Below, piece after piece: positions 11,229 to 23,149 of a stretch of 64,000 bases of DNA. Both the position numbers and the translations under genes were made by a program. Where the stretch lies: assembly GCA_050084985.1 (NCBI GenBank), contig JBITNC010000001.1, positions 9,238,001 through 9,302,000 on the forward strand. Reading direction: 5' to 3'. Each line of letters starts with the position of its first letter. Position 1 is the first letter of the stretch. This DNA is from Nageia nagi. Lineage: Eukaryota > Pinophyta. The notes beneath the pieces were generated by a model. It searched no databases and was not told the origin of the DNA. It was given only the letters and a program-made list of their open reading frames with translations.

Positions 11229-12972
11229 CTATCTCTTACGTTTCCTCCAATCTTTCAACAAGAAAGAAAAAATTGCAAGAATATGATAGGGGAACTCCTC
11301 ATGTGATATCTCCTCCTTTGTTGATGTTTCTCCTCCTTGATTGAGTGCCTCCTTTTGTTGAGTAGCTCCCCCTTCAACAAAAGTCTCTTCATATGTGATC
11401 TTAATCAACCACTCTCTCTCATCTCTTTGATAGTTTTCAAACCATGCTTTTACATCATATTTCCATACTCCACATGAGTATGTGTTAATCATGTCACATA
11501 GATGATTGTACATCATAACACTCTTTGCAACCTCTACACAAATTTGCAAACAAAACATAGCCATGAATTGGCTTATTACATGTGCAACCAAATGTTGCTC
11601 CTCACACAAAGTTTCACTCAAAAAATCACACCTTACTAAGGTTTTACATTCATCATTTTTATTTGAGTCCAAATGACCTATTTTCACAATCATTTTTTTC
11701 TCCCAAGGAAGACTCTTCAATGTTGTCTCCATGAGACAATCTTTAAGCAATGCCTTGATAAGACATTCTTCTCCATTCTCAATAGCCTTCAAGCTATCCT
11801 TCACACATCTAATCAACAAACATTCATTAGTAGCATTAACAAAGAAGCCAAAAAATAAGAAATCATCACCTCCAATCATGTTTTGGTGAGTCGATGTCCA
11901 CAAGCTTTCCTTTGATGTTGCTTTTGAAGCAATCATTTCTTCATTCATGATAAGGAATTCCCATGGTTCTTCTTTGCACATTGTTGCCTCTATAAGACAA
12001 CTCTCAAGCTCTTTTGATGCCTCCATTTCACCATGAAGTCCATCAATGGCTATCTCACTATTTTCTATCTCCCCCTTGAGATAGTCATCTTCATTCTCCA
12101 CTCTTGATAAGTGGTCTTCTCCTTTGAGCATGAAGTTAATAGCCTTCATGTCATCTTCATCAATGATCTCTCTTGGATCCTTATCCCATATTGCCTCTTT
12201 AAGACAAACATTAAATGAGTGGCCTTCATCATAAGGGAGCCAACAATGCGCCTTGTCTTCAATATTCTCTTCCATAAGAATAGTGGCTGCTTCATTGTAT
12301 GAATTCTCTTCATTTGGTGCCTCCTCCATGAGACATTCTTCATGGCATGCCTTCTTCATTAGGCATTCTTCATAAGCTTCCTCCATGAAGCATTCATCCT
12401 CCTTATGATCAATGTGAATGTCATTACAACATTCGATTCCCACAAGAGGTTTACAAGGCCTCTTACTAGGCTCTTCATCATTCAAGTCTTCCTCTTCGAG
12501 GTATTCATCGTTCTCATTATATATATCTTCATAAGATATATCTCCAACTATATGAACCACACTAACCTTATGAGGTTCTTCATATGAATCTTCATAAGAA
12601 TCTCCAAAAGGATCTTCAAAGGAACAAGGCTCCTCTTTGCTCGTACAATCTCCATGAGTGTCCTCATCACACCCATAATCATCTTTCAATGCTTTCCAAG
12701 CCATTTGGGCTGTTCTACAATTTGTAATGAGAGGTAAAACATTTTCTTTCATACCTTTTCTTATATCCATGAGGGCCAAACAATTTTGATATTGCTTTTG
12801 TTTTCTTTTCTCTTTTCTCCTCTCCTTCAAACATGCTCCAAGTGGGTGGCTCTTCATAGCCTTCTTCAAGGATCTCCCAAAGTCCTTTTGCTTTCAACAA
12901 GTGCTTCATTATTATGCTCCATTGAACATAATTGTCTCCATCAAATCTTGGAACCTCCAAGCCTTCAAACAT
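11229..12972 (-). pseudogene. Copia Gag N-terminus fused to long acidic protein (C1)
   Basis: From the ATG at 12972 the protein opens LEVPRFDGDNYVQWSIIMK, the canonical start of copia Gag (UBN2/DUF4219 type). It continues through LLKAKGLWEILEEGYEEPP to QMAWKALKDDYG after a frameshift near 12800. Instead of the usual zinc knuckle and protease it runs on for about 480 residues rich in Glu and Asp. Recurrent words include E-E-C-L-M-E-E-A and E-E-P, with many scattered cysteines. It ends in a basic tail, FSFLLKDWRKRKR. The same tail and several internal blocks recur in C2 (28700-29821), so the acidic part is a stable feature of an element family. Its function is unknown. One frameshift is the only clear lesion. 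Confidence 0.75.
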
Positions 12973-14449
12973 TGTGGGGATTTAATAAATCCTCATACAT
13001 ACCATCAAAAAATCAATCTTAATTATGTACCTTCTCCAAATTTTAATATTCCATTATGGAATTAGGTCTACAGATCCTTTTTGCTGCACATGGGCTCACC
13101 TTCTCCTCATGTTACCTTTCTGCTTGAATCATGGGTCCTTCACAACTCTAATGACGGTTCCAGAAGATGTTTTGAACAACCCAAATGCAATCGTGAACTT
13201 TACTGTATGCTGGCAGATATGCAATTCTTTATGGTCACCTCCATGTTCGTTACACAGTAGACCTTGTTCGCAGCTTCTCGGGGCTCGTTTTGTTTTTATA
13301 CTCCCATCGGTCCTTTAGCGCGTGAGTCTCCTTTAACTAGATGACATGGTTTTAATGGTGGCGTTGCTTTGCTGTTCTCCTCCATCGTATTCGCCTCGCT
13401 TCTTCCAACTAAACTCTCAGCCTTTCTCCAACGCAAGTATCTTTTCTTCACTAACACGGTCTTTTCAATGGCATTATACACCTTTTACTCAAACTCCAAC
13501 TTCCTTCAAATAAATCACCTCACAACTTTCTTCACATGGGCCTCCTTCATGTACTTTTTCCTTGCGTAGGTAGCCTCACAAAGCAAGCTCCTTTTTCTTT
13601 GGCCTAGTCATCCAAACAATGGACTCAGGACTTGCTACGTAGTCGTCGGTGTGGCATATCTTCACCTTTGTTAGGCCCTTCAAACACGATGTCCTCGTAA
13701 TTTGCAAACTCCTTTTATTCCAGACTACTTCCAAGGCTACGGGTTCTCTCCATGAGATCTAGCCTGCTGTAGTCTCACGATCATGTAGAGTCTTCTCTCG
13801 ACACGAGCTTCTCTTTTTCAGCCTTTGAGTAGCTACCTTTGTTTTCCTCTGCCTAGCACCATTGCTTGCTCACTCAAACATGTCTATGATGCCTCCTCTT
13901 CTTTACAGACAGGGTTGGCAAGGAAGCAATTCTTTATTGTCAATTTTCCTTCACAAAACAAGTGGGCCTCCTTTTTGTGTTTCGTGGCCTCCTTCAGACC
14001 ACCGTAGCCTCCCTATGCATTTCCCTTTCACGTGGGCCTTCTCTGCTATCAATACAACTTGTATGGACCTGACGACCTTGCATTGCAACCACACTCACGT
14101 TTCCTCTCTTCTTATAGTGCGTAGCTCAGACGCTTTACTCTTCACGCGATGGGTACACAATAGATCTTGTTTCCTCAAGTCCACAACTATCTTCAAGACA
14201 GGATCATCTTCCTAAACAAGTGTCTCACTTCTCAAGTCTTCTCGGGCGGACTCTTGATTTCCCAATCACTTACAAAAGTAATTAAAGATTACTTTTGTGG
14301 ACTCCTGCTTAATCACAATTTTTTCTCATCCATAGAGTTGTTGTTGTTGGCTGCCATGTAGGTTGCACAACACAATTTTGATGATGGTCGTTGAAGGGCT
14401 TGATAAGTTCCTTCAAGACTTCACCCCCTCTAACCCTATGACCAAGTAA
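12973..14449 (-). other. Long leader of C1 between PBS and ATG
   Basis: There is 1.5 kb between the primer-binding site and the Gag-like ATG without a convincing frame in the element sense. Antisense frames of 60-117 codons exist but resemble nothing. It may hold the packaging signal. Confidence 0.5.
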
Positions 14450-14462
14450 GTTGTGATACCAA

Positions 14463-14745
14463 ATATAGAACCATAATGTTCTGTTTATTGATCAAATGGA
14501 TTACAAATATATAGTTCTGTAAGAGAACTAGTAGACAAATAGGTGGTTGAGAAATATTCTTCTCATGACTCACAAATAACTATAACAATCCAAACTGTGT
14601 GGTTAACAAACCACTACAAGACAAATGACTCTCCATATGGTTACAACAAATCACTACAAGACAATACTACATGTCATTTCACATGCTCCACAATATTCTA
14701 ATCTAAATAATAACACCTAACCTTAGGGAGTTAATTATTCCAACA
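14463..14745 (-). repeat. 5' LTR of C1
   Basis: 283 bp. Its inner edge is adjacent to the primer-binding site (14450-14461). The expected TG at the inner edge has mutated to AT. Confidence 0.85.
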
Positions 14746-14970
14746 AATATGAAATCATGCACATTTAGACTTCATACGTTTTGCATAACAACAAAATTTC
14801 TTCTCCTCAAGTTGGGCACACATTTCAAAGGTTTGTAATATAACAAAGGCAAACAATGAGTGCCCAAGTGCAAATAGGTTTTCAAGCATGGAAAATGGTC
14901 CCCCAAAGAGGAAAGAGTGAGGTTTTTGGCCAATAGCATATTGCCAAGTGACCAAAAGTTGTCAAAAAAT

Positions 14971-14980
14971 CTATATACAC
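14971..14980 (+). promoter_or_regulatory. TATA-like box P1 in GL2
   Basis: CTATATACAC on the plus strand, in the sense of this LTR, 950 bp upstream of the second box. It corresponds in order to P1 of the other giant LTRs. Confidence 0.4.
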
Positions 14981-15923
14981 AAGCTTGAAGCCTCCATTTG
15001 TCTCACAAACACTCCATTTCCCTCCCCAAGCATGCATTTTTGAAGCCAAAACACATCAAAAAAGAAAACATGCAAAAATTCTCAAAATCCATGTTTGAAG
15101 GCAAAAACTTCTCAAAAACATGGCTAAATACCTTTAAGATCCATTGTCTATCATTGGAACATTTAAACAACATTTTAAAAAAATTCCAAAATCAACCCCC
15201 CCTCCATTTTTCTCCATTTTTCAGACATATCCAAAAGTGAAAAAAGAGCACCAAACACCTTTTTCAAGCTTGAAAATTTCAAAAACTGAGTTGTTTGGAT
15301 AATTGAAACAAACTGCAAAGTTGAGCACCTTGGATAGATGAAGAAGACCCAACACTAGCTTACCTTGATCAGTGGGTTCTTCCCCAACTTCTAAATCCAT
15401 TTTCCAGGATCTAAAGCTGCCTAAAAAACATCAGTAACAACCCAAAAGCAGCAAAGTGATTCCGACTTCGAAAGTTTCTTTGTTTTATCTGAAATTGTCA
15501 AATAATGCTCATAGAATTATTGCCCATCCATCCATGAAGTTGTCACAAGATTCTGACAAGTTTGAAAATTTGCTCAAAATCACTCATAATCCTCTATGTC
15601 TCAGAAAATACTAAAAACCAGCCAAGAATCCATTCATGACATTTTCTCTTATGTTACAGGTCATTCATGAAGGATAACTCAATGAAGACTTGGAGAATTG
15701 CTCGCCAAAGAAGCCTGCAAAAGAAAAGCTTTCACAAAGGCAAATTTTGAAGAAATCTGACATCATGTGTGGAAATCCACCGTTATAATTCCAATTTTGG
15801 AGATTTTCCTATATTTAGTGATTTTCAGCTAACCTAGTGGCACACCTCTAAGACAGAATGTAATTTCAATTTCAATTTGCATTTCAATTTGAATTAGGGC
15901 AACAATAAGTTGCTCTCGAAAGT

Positions 15924-15937
15924 CTATAAGTATAGCC
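15924..15937 (+). promoter_or_regulatory. TATA-like box P2 in GL2
   Basis: CTATAAGTATAGCC, close to the Tat LTR version CTATAAGTACCC and about 920 bp before the 3' end of the LTR. Confidence 0.5.
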
Positions 15938-16855
15938 TAAGGGATCTTATTATGAGTGAAAATTTGTTAAAAAGGAGCAAACTTGAAAATTTGTGTAAAA
16001 CTCCCCTTTTCTATCAAATTAATGCAAAGTGGTGAACTATTGAATCAAAGTGGATTTCTCATCTATGGAGTTGTGGATTTGAATTTTTAGATCTTTTTTG
16101 TGTGATTTAGATGCGTTTGCATCCTTTCCTTGAATTTTTTTGAATTTTAGTAAAATATTTTTTGAAAATTTTTAAAAGGTGCTTGAAGCATTCCTAGATC
16201 GTTGCTAATCTATAACTTGCATGTTAAATAAATGTATTCTGAATTTTCTTTCATTCTATGTCATCCAGTTAGACTTTTCATTCAAAATGAAGTTTCTGAC
16301 ACGCTCATTGTGTTAAGATCGTACAATTGCTAATCGGTCTTTGAGAAGGTGTACCGACAATCAACTTTGCTCCTTGCTCCATTTTGGAAATAACTTGGAC
16401 TTATGTCATTTTTTTCTAGATTGGGTGAATTCGAATGAAATCTCTTAATCGATCTAAAACGTAAGAAATTTAGACAATGCTTCATTGTGATGGTCACTTT
16501 GAAATCTAACCAATACTGTGTTTTATCATTCTTGTTTTATTCTTTCTTTTTAATTTTTTTTTTTGAAAACACAACTTTTACTTTTTAGTCATTGCATAAA
16601 CAACTCTAGTACCCTATAAAACGTGAGTTAATTTCCATTACCTCTATCACACCATTGAGCTGATTCCTGAATAAGAGTTAGTAAGCTATCAAAATTGAAC
16701 TTTCATTTTGCAACTTTGAATACATAAATCTTGGGGTATCAGTCCTTACAAGAGGGGATAGGTAACACTATCTCACCTAAATGCTGGGTTGCTTTCCCAT
16801 TTATCGTCTTTTTGATGATCTTAGTTAGAGGAAAGATTTCCTTCCTAACAGCACC

Positions 16856-17393
16856 CAAATCAATGTTGCTTGTCCATGTACTTTCGAGAGACCTTCCTCC
16901 TATGAAGATGCCTTCTAGCTTGTACCCAACAATCAACAAAGGATTTTCCTATCACATTTTTTTTTGAGCCTCTTCTTTTGAGGGAGCCTGTAAGAGATGA
17001 TGTGACATGCCCCTCACACCCCACATCGTAGTAGGAGATGCCATTAGGTCACCTAGGTTCCTAAGGACTCAAAAAATTTCATCTTTCTTCTTGTACAACA
17101 ACATTAGAACAAACACGAGCCTCGTGGATTAGCGTTATCTCTCCCGAGGTGTAGAGCACTTACGTGCTTTCCCTTCGGAAAGGTCTAGGATGACGTCCCT
17201 CTTGCCATCTCAAATTTTATATCTCCTTCTATTTAGGGTTTTGATCTTCTTGTACGCGCTTATGTAATCTTTTTTCATGATTTTTGTATGAGACGCCTAG
17301 TAGGGTTTTGTTGGTTTCATGATTATGATTGTATATGCTAGTCCCATTGATTGCTTTTGGTCACTCGAGGACATTAATATACTTTATACTTTC
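16856..17393 (+). other. 3' remainder of the second-type LINE
   Basis: This is what remains between the right edge of GL2 and the right copia junction, so it should be the 3' end and untranslated region of the LINE. I see no poly(A) tail. The last bases before the duplicated TTTCTCTTTA are AT-rich (TTAATATACTTTATAC). No motif identifies it independently. Confidence 0.4.
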
Positions 17394-18140
17394 TTTCTCT
17401 TTACTAGTTTATGTATGCTTTGGATGTTGAAAAAGTTCAAGATGGAAGATTGCACACTTTTCAAGATATTAACGATTTCTTGAGTTAAACTTATGGTTGG
17501 CATAGATGGTTTGGACGATTCTAAGGTTGATGCTAATCTTTTTAGGTCCATGGTGAGAAGTCTTTATCATCTCACCAATACGAGGCCCAATATTGCATAT
17601 TGGGATTCATACCTAGTGAGATTTCAAGTTAATTCGTATGAGTCACATTGGAAGGCAAACAAATGTTGCTTGAGATATGTAAAGGGCACCTACATGAAAG
17701 GGATCATGTATGAGAGCGATTGTGAATTCAAGTTTGTTTCGATGTGGATTTTGCAAGAGATGCTAATGGATGAAGGTTTGTATCAAGTTTTGTATTTTCT
17801 CGTGGGAGTAGACCTAGCACTTGGTCAAGTAAGCATAAACAAATAGTTTCTATATCTCCAATAGTAGCAACGTACGAAAGTATGGCTCATGCGACTTAGG
17901 AGACAATGTGGCTATGATATTCCTTGAAGGGATTTGAACAACAAACTCGTACACTCTATACATTGATAATCAAGGCGCCATAGTACTTTCAAAGAACCTT
18001 GTTATTCATCAAAGGACCAAGCACATCAAGATTCATAAGCATTACCTATAAGATTTAATATTGGTAAACAAAGTGGAGCTTCAATATGTACCTTTTGAGT
18101 ATAAACTTGTGGACATCTTCACCAAGTATAGAGGTTGTTG
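17394..18140 (+). pseudogene. Copia reverse transcriptase/RNase H, 3' part
   Basis: This is the continuation of the gene interrupted at 4174. Recognisable pieces are KKFKMEDCTLF-like sequence near 17430, LYHLTNTRPNIAY near 17560, CLRYVKGT near 17670, then the RNase H end with TLYIDNQGAIVLSKN near 17955, HQRTKHIKIHKHYL near 18010 and ELQYVPFEYKLVDIFTK near 18075. These are typical of copia polyproteins. The frame changes at about 17740 and contains stops. Beyond 18140 no polypurine tract or LTR is evident, so the copia LTRs are missing or too decayed to see. Confidence 0.85.
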
Positions 18141-18959
18141 ATTGGTTTTTCTCGTTAGAGAAAAATTAGGACAACGATGGGTTAAAACCCCTCCTTTTGA
18201 TATGAGGTGTTCCTCAAGAAGCAACATGGATTTTCCTTCAGGCTGGTGTGATAACTTTAACCATATTTCCCATTATAGTTAATTCTTAATCATGTGAGTT
18301 AACCCTGATGAATATCTCTTACAGGTGAAATTTTTCAATCCAATCTAATTGCAAAGCAAGCTTGTTAGATTGTTGAGTTCTCAGGTTTCTTTCGATGGTT
18401 TTTGCTCACTCTGTTTCACACCGAAGATATCAATTTGGCTTAGCGTGTCTATCTCTTCCCAAGATGTTTGCCTAATGCTGCATAGCTTGCATAAAACATC
18501 ATCTACCTTCACAAGTTAGCTATACAATAAACTTGATAACTCATGAAAGGACATCAATTCAGAATCAAAGATAAAATTACTTAATAACAAACTTGTAACT
18601 TTATTCTTTTTCTTTGGAATGATTTCATAAGAAAATAAACAACACAAGATAGAAGCAAAATTGATGTCTTTATTGATATAACAAACCTCATTACATCAAT
18701 TCTTTTGCCTCCCATGAGATCCCTAAAATGAAGAGTATTTCCCAATTTATAATATTATTGGGCAATTAAAAATGACTCTTCAATTACCCTAACCTATGAC
18801 CTTTGAAATGTTTATCAAAAGAAACCCTAATCCTAATTACATAGCCTACTGCCAAGTGTTATTTCAAAATCTATCTAGATTCTATTACAATGAAATTAAA
18901 ATTACAATAAAATTGAAAATATCTAGCCTATACGAAATTAACTAATTTCCCTATAAAAG
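18141..18959. other. No gene seen
   Basis: AT-rich DNA without coding resemblance. The stretch 18540-18900 has the look of an antisense LTR (TATA-like minus-strand word near 18745 and CCCTAA words) but I found no second copy in the window. Confidence 0.4.
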
Positions 18960-20278
18960 TGTAAAATCCCAAAAATTCTACACCTGGAAATTATCCAAAT
19001 ATTCAACAAATATTAAATTATGGCCTTATTTATGCAACAAACTGATCTAGGGCACCAAACATGCAATAGCATATGCCAAAATCCACGTCTCACTCCCTTA
19101 GGAAATAAACACTCTAATAAGCTCAATGTCACACAAGGGCATCAAGATATCATGCAAATTAATTATTAATGGGCCAAGAAACATGATGTCACATGTAAGG
19201 AAGCAATATTACACCGAACACACATCAAAATGAGACAATAATGGGAGATCAAGTGTGTCGATGCTCAATTAATGGAGAAATGATGAGTACTAAGCAATAC
19301 CAGGGTCAATGTGCTCAACGTTGGCCTCGAAGGAGCCAACTAGGGCACACAAATGTGCAAATCTGATCATTGAAGAAGATATGCAATAGAAAAACCACAC
19401 TCTACTAGATCTATGGATGCCACATGGAAGGGCTTTCTCACAAGCTAGCTCCTGACAAAGAGAACAAGTGTAGTTCCAGAATACCATCGGATGGATTCAA
19501 AGATGCTGACCGCTATGGACGCCTCAAGGAAGGGCAACCTCACAACATGAACAATCACCTCAACCGCAGAATAGAAGGTTTTCCAAGCCTCCTAGTCTCT
19601 CCCTGAACTACACGTCCAAGGGTGCTTGATGCCGCCAAGTCTTTAGAAGCTCCAAAACGAAAAAAAAGGTTTCAATATCAAAATCAACATATTTTTTCAA
19701 TGATGTAAATCTCCTTCATATAGTTTCCTCCTAGATCTAGATCTCACCTATGAATCATGCATATGCTTAGGGATGCCAATAATCACATCTAGTGGTCCAT
19801 ATTACAAGATCCAATAGCTAGATATGCAACGCTTTATTATTGAAGACTAATATTGCATTACAATTATTAATATGCCTTGGAATCATGTATTACAACTCAT
19901 ACAAGTGGTCCCATTATTATAATGATAAAATGCACTAAATCTACTCTTAACTATCAAACCCACACCTAAATACCATCATTAACATATCCCAAGGAGAGGG
20001 ACGTCACACTCCAAGGGGTCAATATGGAGATGTTCTTAGATTTTTGTGCATGGACGTGGTATGGAAGATTGGTCCCACTGGTGAACTTTAAGAGGCCATA
20101 ACTCTTTCGTTTCCTGATGAAACCATGTTTTATAACTTGTCAAAATGTTTCCCACGAGATGCTCTATCCAATGAAGAAGTATAATCAACCATCCAAAACC
20201 TGTGGCAAACACAATCTTCAAAAAGGGAATACCAGAGATTTTAAATCTTACCAATTTAACCCAAAAGGGGATGTTACA
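18960..20278 (-). mobile_element. Solo LTR of family B
   Basis: It starts TGTAAAATCCC and ends GGGGATGTTACA, the same ends as the two LTRs of element B (30267-31549, 41068-42341). It aligns with them along its length, including the GC-rich block at 19430-19640. Flanks are AAAAG (18955-18959) and GAAAG (20279-20283), four of five bases matching. With no internal region attached it is a solo LTR. It is more diverged than the B pair, hence older. Confidence 0.8.
19711..19723 (-). promoter_or_regulatory. TATA-like box in solo LTR B
   Basis: The minus strand reads CTATATGAAGGAG, where the complete element has CTATATAAAGGAG. It is probably weakened by the TAA to TGA change. Confidence 0.45.
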
Positions 20279-20283
20279 GAAAG

Positions 20284-20890
20284 CTGAAAGTATCCCAAAA
20301 ACATTGCCATGTGTCATGCTAAGCCTTTTGAGGTTGGCAACCTTCTTTCCTAGGTTGCTGTCAGCAGAGAGTAATCCCAGCTTTGAAACTATTGCATGCT
20401 GCTTGGTATTTTCTTCATTTGATATGTGTCATTTATCGTTCCGGTTCGTACCTTCCATGCAATTATTTCAATAATAGCTACATATATATATTCCTACAAA
20501 CAAGATCCTCACTTTAGATTGTAAATGAACCTTTTAAACATAAAATGAAATTGAAATCAAAGCAAACAAATACTCTCTTCTTTAGATATATTAGTTTCGA
20601 GGGTGAATGAGAAACACATAATTTTCTGTTTGTGTTTTCAGTTTGAAATTCATTTTTTGATGCTTTCATGTTGAAGCTCTCTTCTTTCCAAGGATTCGAA
20701 CGATGATAGAAACAAAGTCCCGGTGCTAAATTTATGGCCTTGCCAGACAATCCTTGAGCCTTTCTTCAGTATTCTTACAACCAGACCATGTACTTGACTG
20801 TTAACTACATTTGAGTGTTTTCTTGGTCTGTCAACTTTCATCAATATCTTAGCTCTTTTAACATTGTCCTCAGGTCGCAAGTTGCACATT
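20284..20890. other. No gene seen
   Basis: Short frames only, none with recognisable family features on either strand. Confidence 0.45.
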
Positions 20891-20892
20891 TG

Positions 20893-21140
20893 CAAAATGA
20901 TAGATCTTGTGTTTTTCACATTTGCAACTTGCCCACATTGAATTTGGTAGATCTTGTATTTTTCACATTTGCAACTTGCCCACATTGAATTTGGTTAAGT
21001 GTTGAAGGTCACACATTGCACATTCGCAAGATGGTAGATCTTGTGTTTTTTACATTTGTGACTTGTCCATATTGAATTTGGTTTAGTGTCGAAGATCGCA
21101 CATTTGCAAGATGGTAGATCTTCTATTTTCCACATTTGCG
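20893..21140. repeat. Four-copy minisatellite
   Basis: The core GTAGATCTTGTGTTTTTCAC followed by a TTTGCAACTTGCCCACATTG-like segment occurs near 20896, 20947, 21032 and 21113. The spacings are 51, about 84 and about 81 bp; the longer units include a GTGTTGAAGGTC-type insert. The last copy is incomplete. Confidence 0.75.
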
Positions 21141-21950
21141 AAGTGCAACTAAGATATTTCAAATTTGTATCAAGAAAACATTTTCATTGCTATCTTTGTT
21201 CCAAGCTGGTCCAAATGAGTAGCTGTATGACATATTTAGCTTGCCAACGACCAGTTCGAGTCATTTGAAATTCTGGCCTGTTCTTAGGGTGATTTTGACA
21301 GTTTTGAATTAAATTGCCAAAAAGGGAACGATGAACGATTTTATGCATAACTTTCGTGTATGAATTCTTTTTCTCTATCTGTTAGATTTGTGAGATTCTT
21401 GGAACCGATATCTTTCCAATGAGTGGCTGCAAGGCATGTTTCAAAAATCCTTGAAAAACCTGTGAATTAGCAATTGAATGAAATTGTTCATTCTTAATAA
21501 AACTTGAAATTTTAATCTTGCAAACCGTAGCTCCATTTGACAAGCTGTAAAAAGTAATGGGTTCATGATGTGGATCTCTTTGACATGGAATCATAAAATT
21601 CACTATTTGATAATTCTTTTTTTATCTATTGTGTTTTCATCTGTTTGGACTATGGCAGCTGAGGACGACTTCATTAGGCATGCTCACTTAGGAAATTTGG
21701 GAGATGGATAAAATGCAACGAGCATGAAGGTATCAAACAAGACCATGAGTAAAACAATAATCAACCATGATGCGGAGTTGAAAACATAAAAGATTCTTCT
21801 TTTTTTCAGAATTTTAAAAGCTCAAAATTGGGATGGTAACAAAGGTAACATTTGTTGGATTATGCAAGTGATTTCGTGTTTAAGATGTGAGGCATGAGGC
21901 AGAATGTTAAGCGTTATGCCTGCACATTCTCTTAACTCATATCCAACTTT
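21141..21950. other. No gene seen
   Basis: No recognisable coding region or repeat. The last 300 bp may be the 3' internal end of the LTR element whose edge is at 21959. Confidence 0.4.
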
Positions 21951-22450
21951 TAAGAGGGTGTTAGGAAATGAGTCATTAATAATATTATGGCATTAAACAC
22001 CTAATACTTAAAATATTATTATTTTTTATGCATAAATATATTATGTCCACTAATACATTTATATTATTTGTTACTTTATTGTGAGCCATATGCTATTAGG
22101 TTTTGTGTATAATTACAACTTGCCTTTGGTATATTCACATCATCTTTTATCATCCCCTATCATCATAGTTATTTAGGGCTATGGTCCACATATAATCTCT
22201 TGTTCATACACTTTGGATTTGTGGTTGTTACGTGAAGGTTTATAGCTTATGCATTTTTATGTCTTGGGTCTACTTACGAATAAAGAGTACCATGTTAATG
22301 AGGTGGTTAATTTGTTGTATATTACTCAAATGTTCACTCTTTAACATATGTTTATATGTGATTGTGTTGCAATCAAAGGAAAATCTTAGACAAGGGCAAG
22401 CGTATCCACATTCTCATTTGTTGTAGACAATTTGCCACTTCTTAGATTAA
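21951..22450 (+). mobile_element. Copia-type 3' LTR edge with polypurine tract
   Basis: TTTTAAGAGGG (polypurine tract, to 21958) is followed directly by TGTTAGGAAATG at 21959, a very common copia LTR start. An AT-rich LTR-like body follows with TATA-like words. The right boundary is a guess, as no second copy is present. Confidence 0.45.
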
Positions 22451-23149
22451 GATTTAAAGAAGATATAATTTTTGTAGAACCTCTTATTGAAATGCATGCT
22501 AAGTGAACTCTTACTCAATGTCATATTTTCCATGGAATGTTGAATATAGATGCCTATGTGTAAAAGTTCTGCATCTTTGAAATGAAGTTGTGGCGTCTAG
22601 TGGCTTCATGAATTACGAGAACTAAAATAATTTGTAGAATATGCACAAAACAATCTTATGTATTGTACCCTTGGTTGTTTGATTTTTCACCTTGTCTACT
22701 CTCGCCAATTATCCATCCACTGTCACCATTATCTTATCAATAGTTTAACTAACAACAATGGATAATGACTTGTACATATGAGTACATTTGAGAAGATGTC
22801 ATTAAAATGGTCGTAAAGTTGCAAGCATAGTCTCTCATTAGAAATGCATGAAAAATAACATGCCCAAGAACTTGATAAAGCTTCTATAAGGCCAAACCTT
22901 AGTATGGAAGATTCAATGCTAGGGCATGTATAGTGTTGTTGAGTGCCTAGAGATTCTTTTAGTTAATTTTTTATTCCATATAATATCTCACTATATGTAT
23001 GTTTATTAATGTAGGAGAGAGGATATATATACACGAGTAAAGCAGGTACATAACTCCTATAACGAACTATATATGAGAATGACCTTAAACTACCCCCCTT
23101 ATGATATAATAATGCCCACTATTTTGGATGAGATTTGATAAAATCATCA
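22451..23149. other. No gene seen; possible decayed LTR
   Basis: AT-rich. The minus-strand word AAGGGGGGTAG near 23096 and TATA-like sequence near 23005 could be the polypurine tract and LTR of the copia remnant to the right. The TG/CA end is not clear. Confidence 0.3.

Larger units (their letters stand above)
10868..14745 (-). mobile_element. C1: non-autonomous copia-like element with acidic ORF
   Basis: The LTRs (10868-11163 and 14463-14745) are about 90 percent alike by eye. The 5-bp TSD AATAT is perfect (10863-10867 and 14746-14750). On the minus strand a primer-binding site TGGTATCACAAC (14461-14450) follows the 5' LTR. AAGGCGGAGTA (11174-11164) precedes the 3' LTR as polypurine tract. 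The only coding region is one Gag-like/acidic ORF (12972-11229). Protease, integrase and polymerase are absent, so movement must depend on a copia partner. It sits inside solo LTR GL2. Confidence 0.85.
10290..16850 (+). mobile_element. GL2: solo giant LTR, plus orientation, with nested element
   Basis: It begins TGTTGTGCTCGCAAAACATG and ends TTCCTTCCTAACA. These are reverse-complement matches to the right and left ends of GL1, so this copy points the other way. Flanks are GTACC (10285-10289) and GCACC (16851-16855), four of five bases identical. Without nested element C1 it is about 2.7 kb. The edge block (16731-16800) is intact. TATA-like boxes lie at 14971 and 15924, but the interval between them has no surviving LTR-internal ORF. 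Confidence 0.7.

Noticed and set aside
13025-14361. Several plus-strand frames of 60-117 codons
   Set aside because: They are antisense to the leader of element C1 and unlike any domain; likely chance frames in GC-richer DNA.
19424-19606. Plus-strand frame also present at 41416-41613
   Set aside because: Similarity follows from the LTR DNA being homologous. The third copy (30267-31549) has an in-frame stop at the equivalent place, so it is not a conserved protein.
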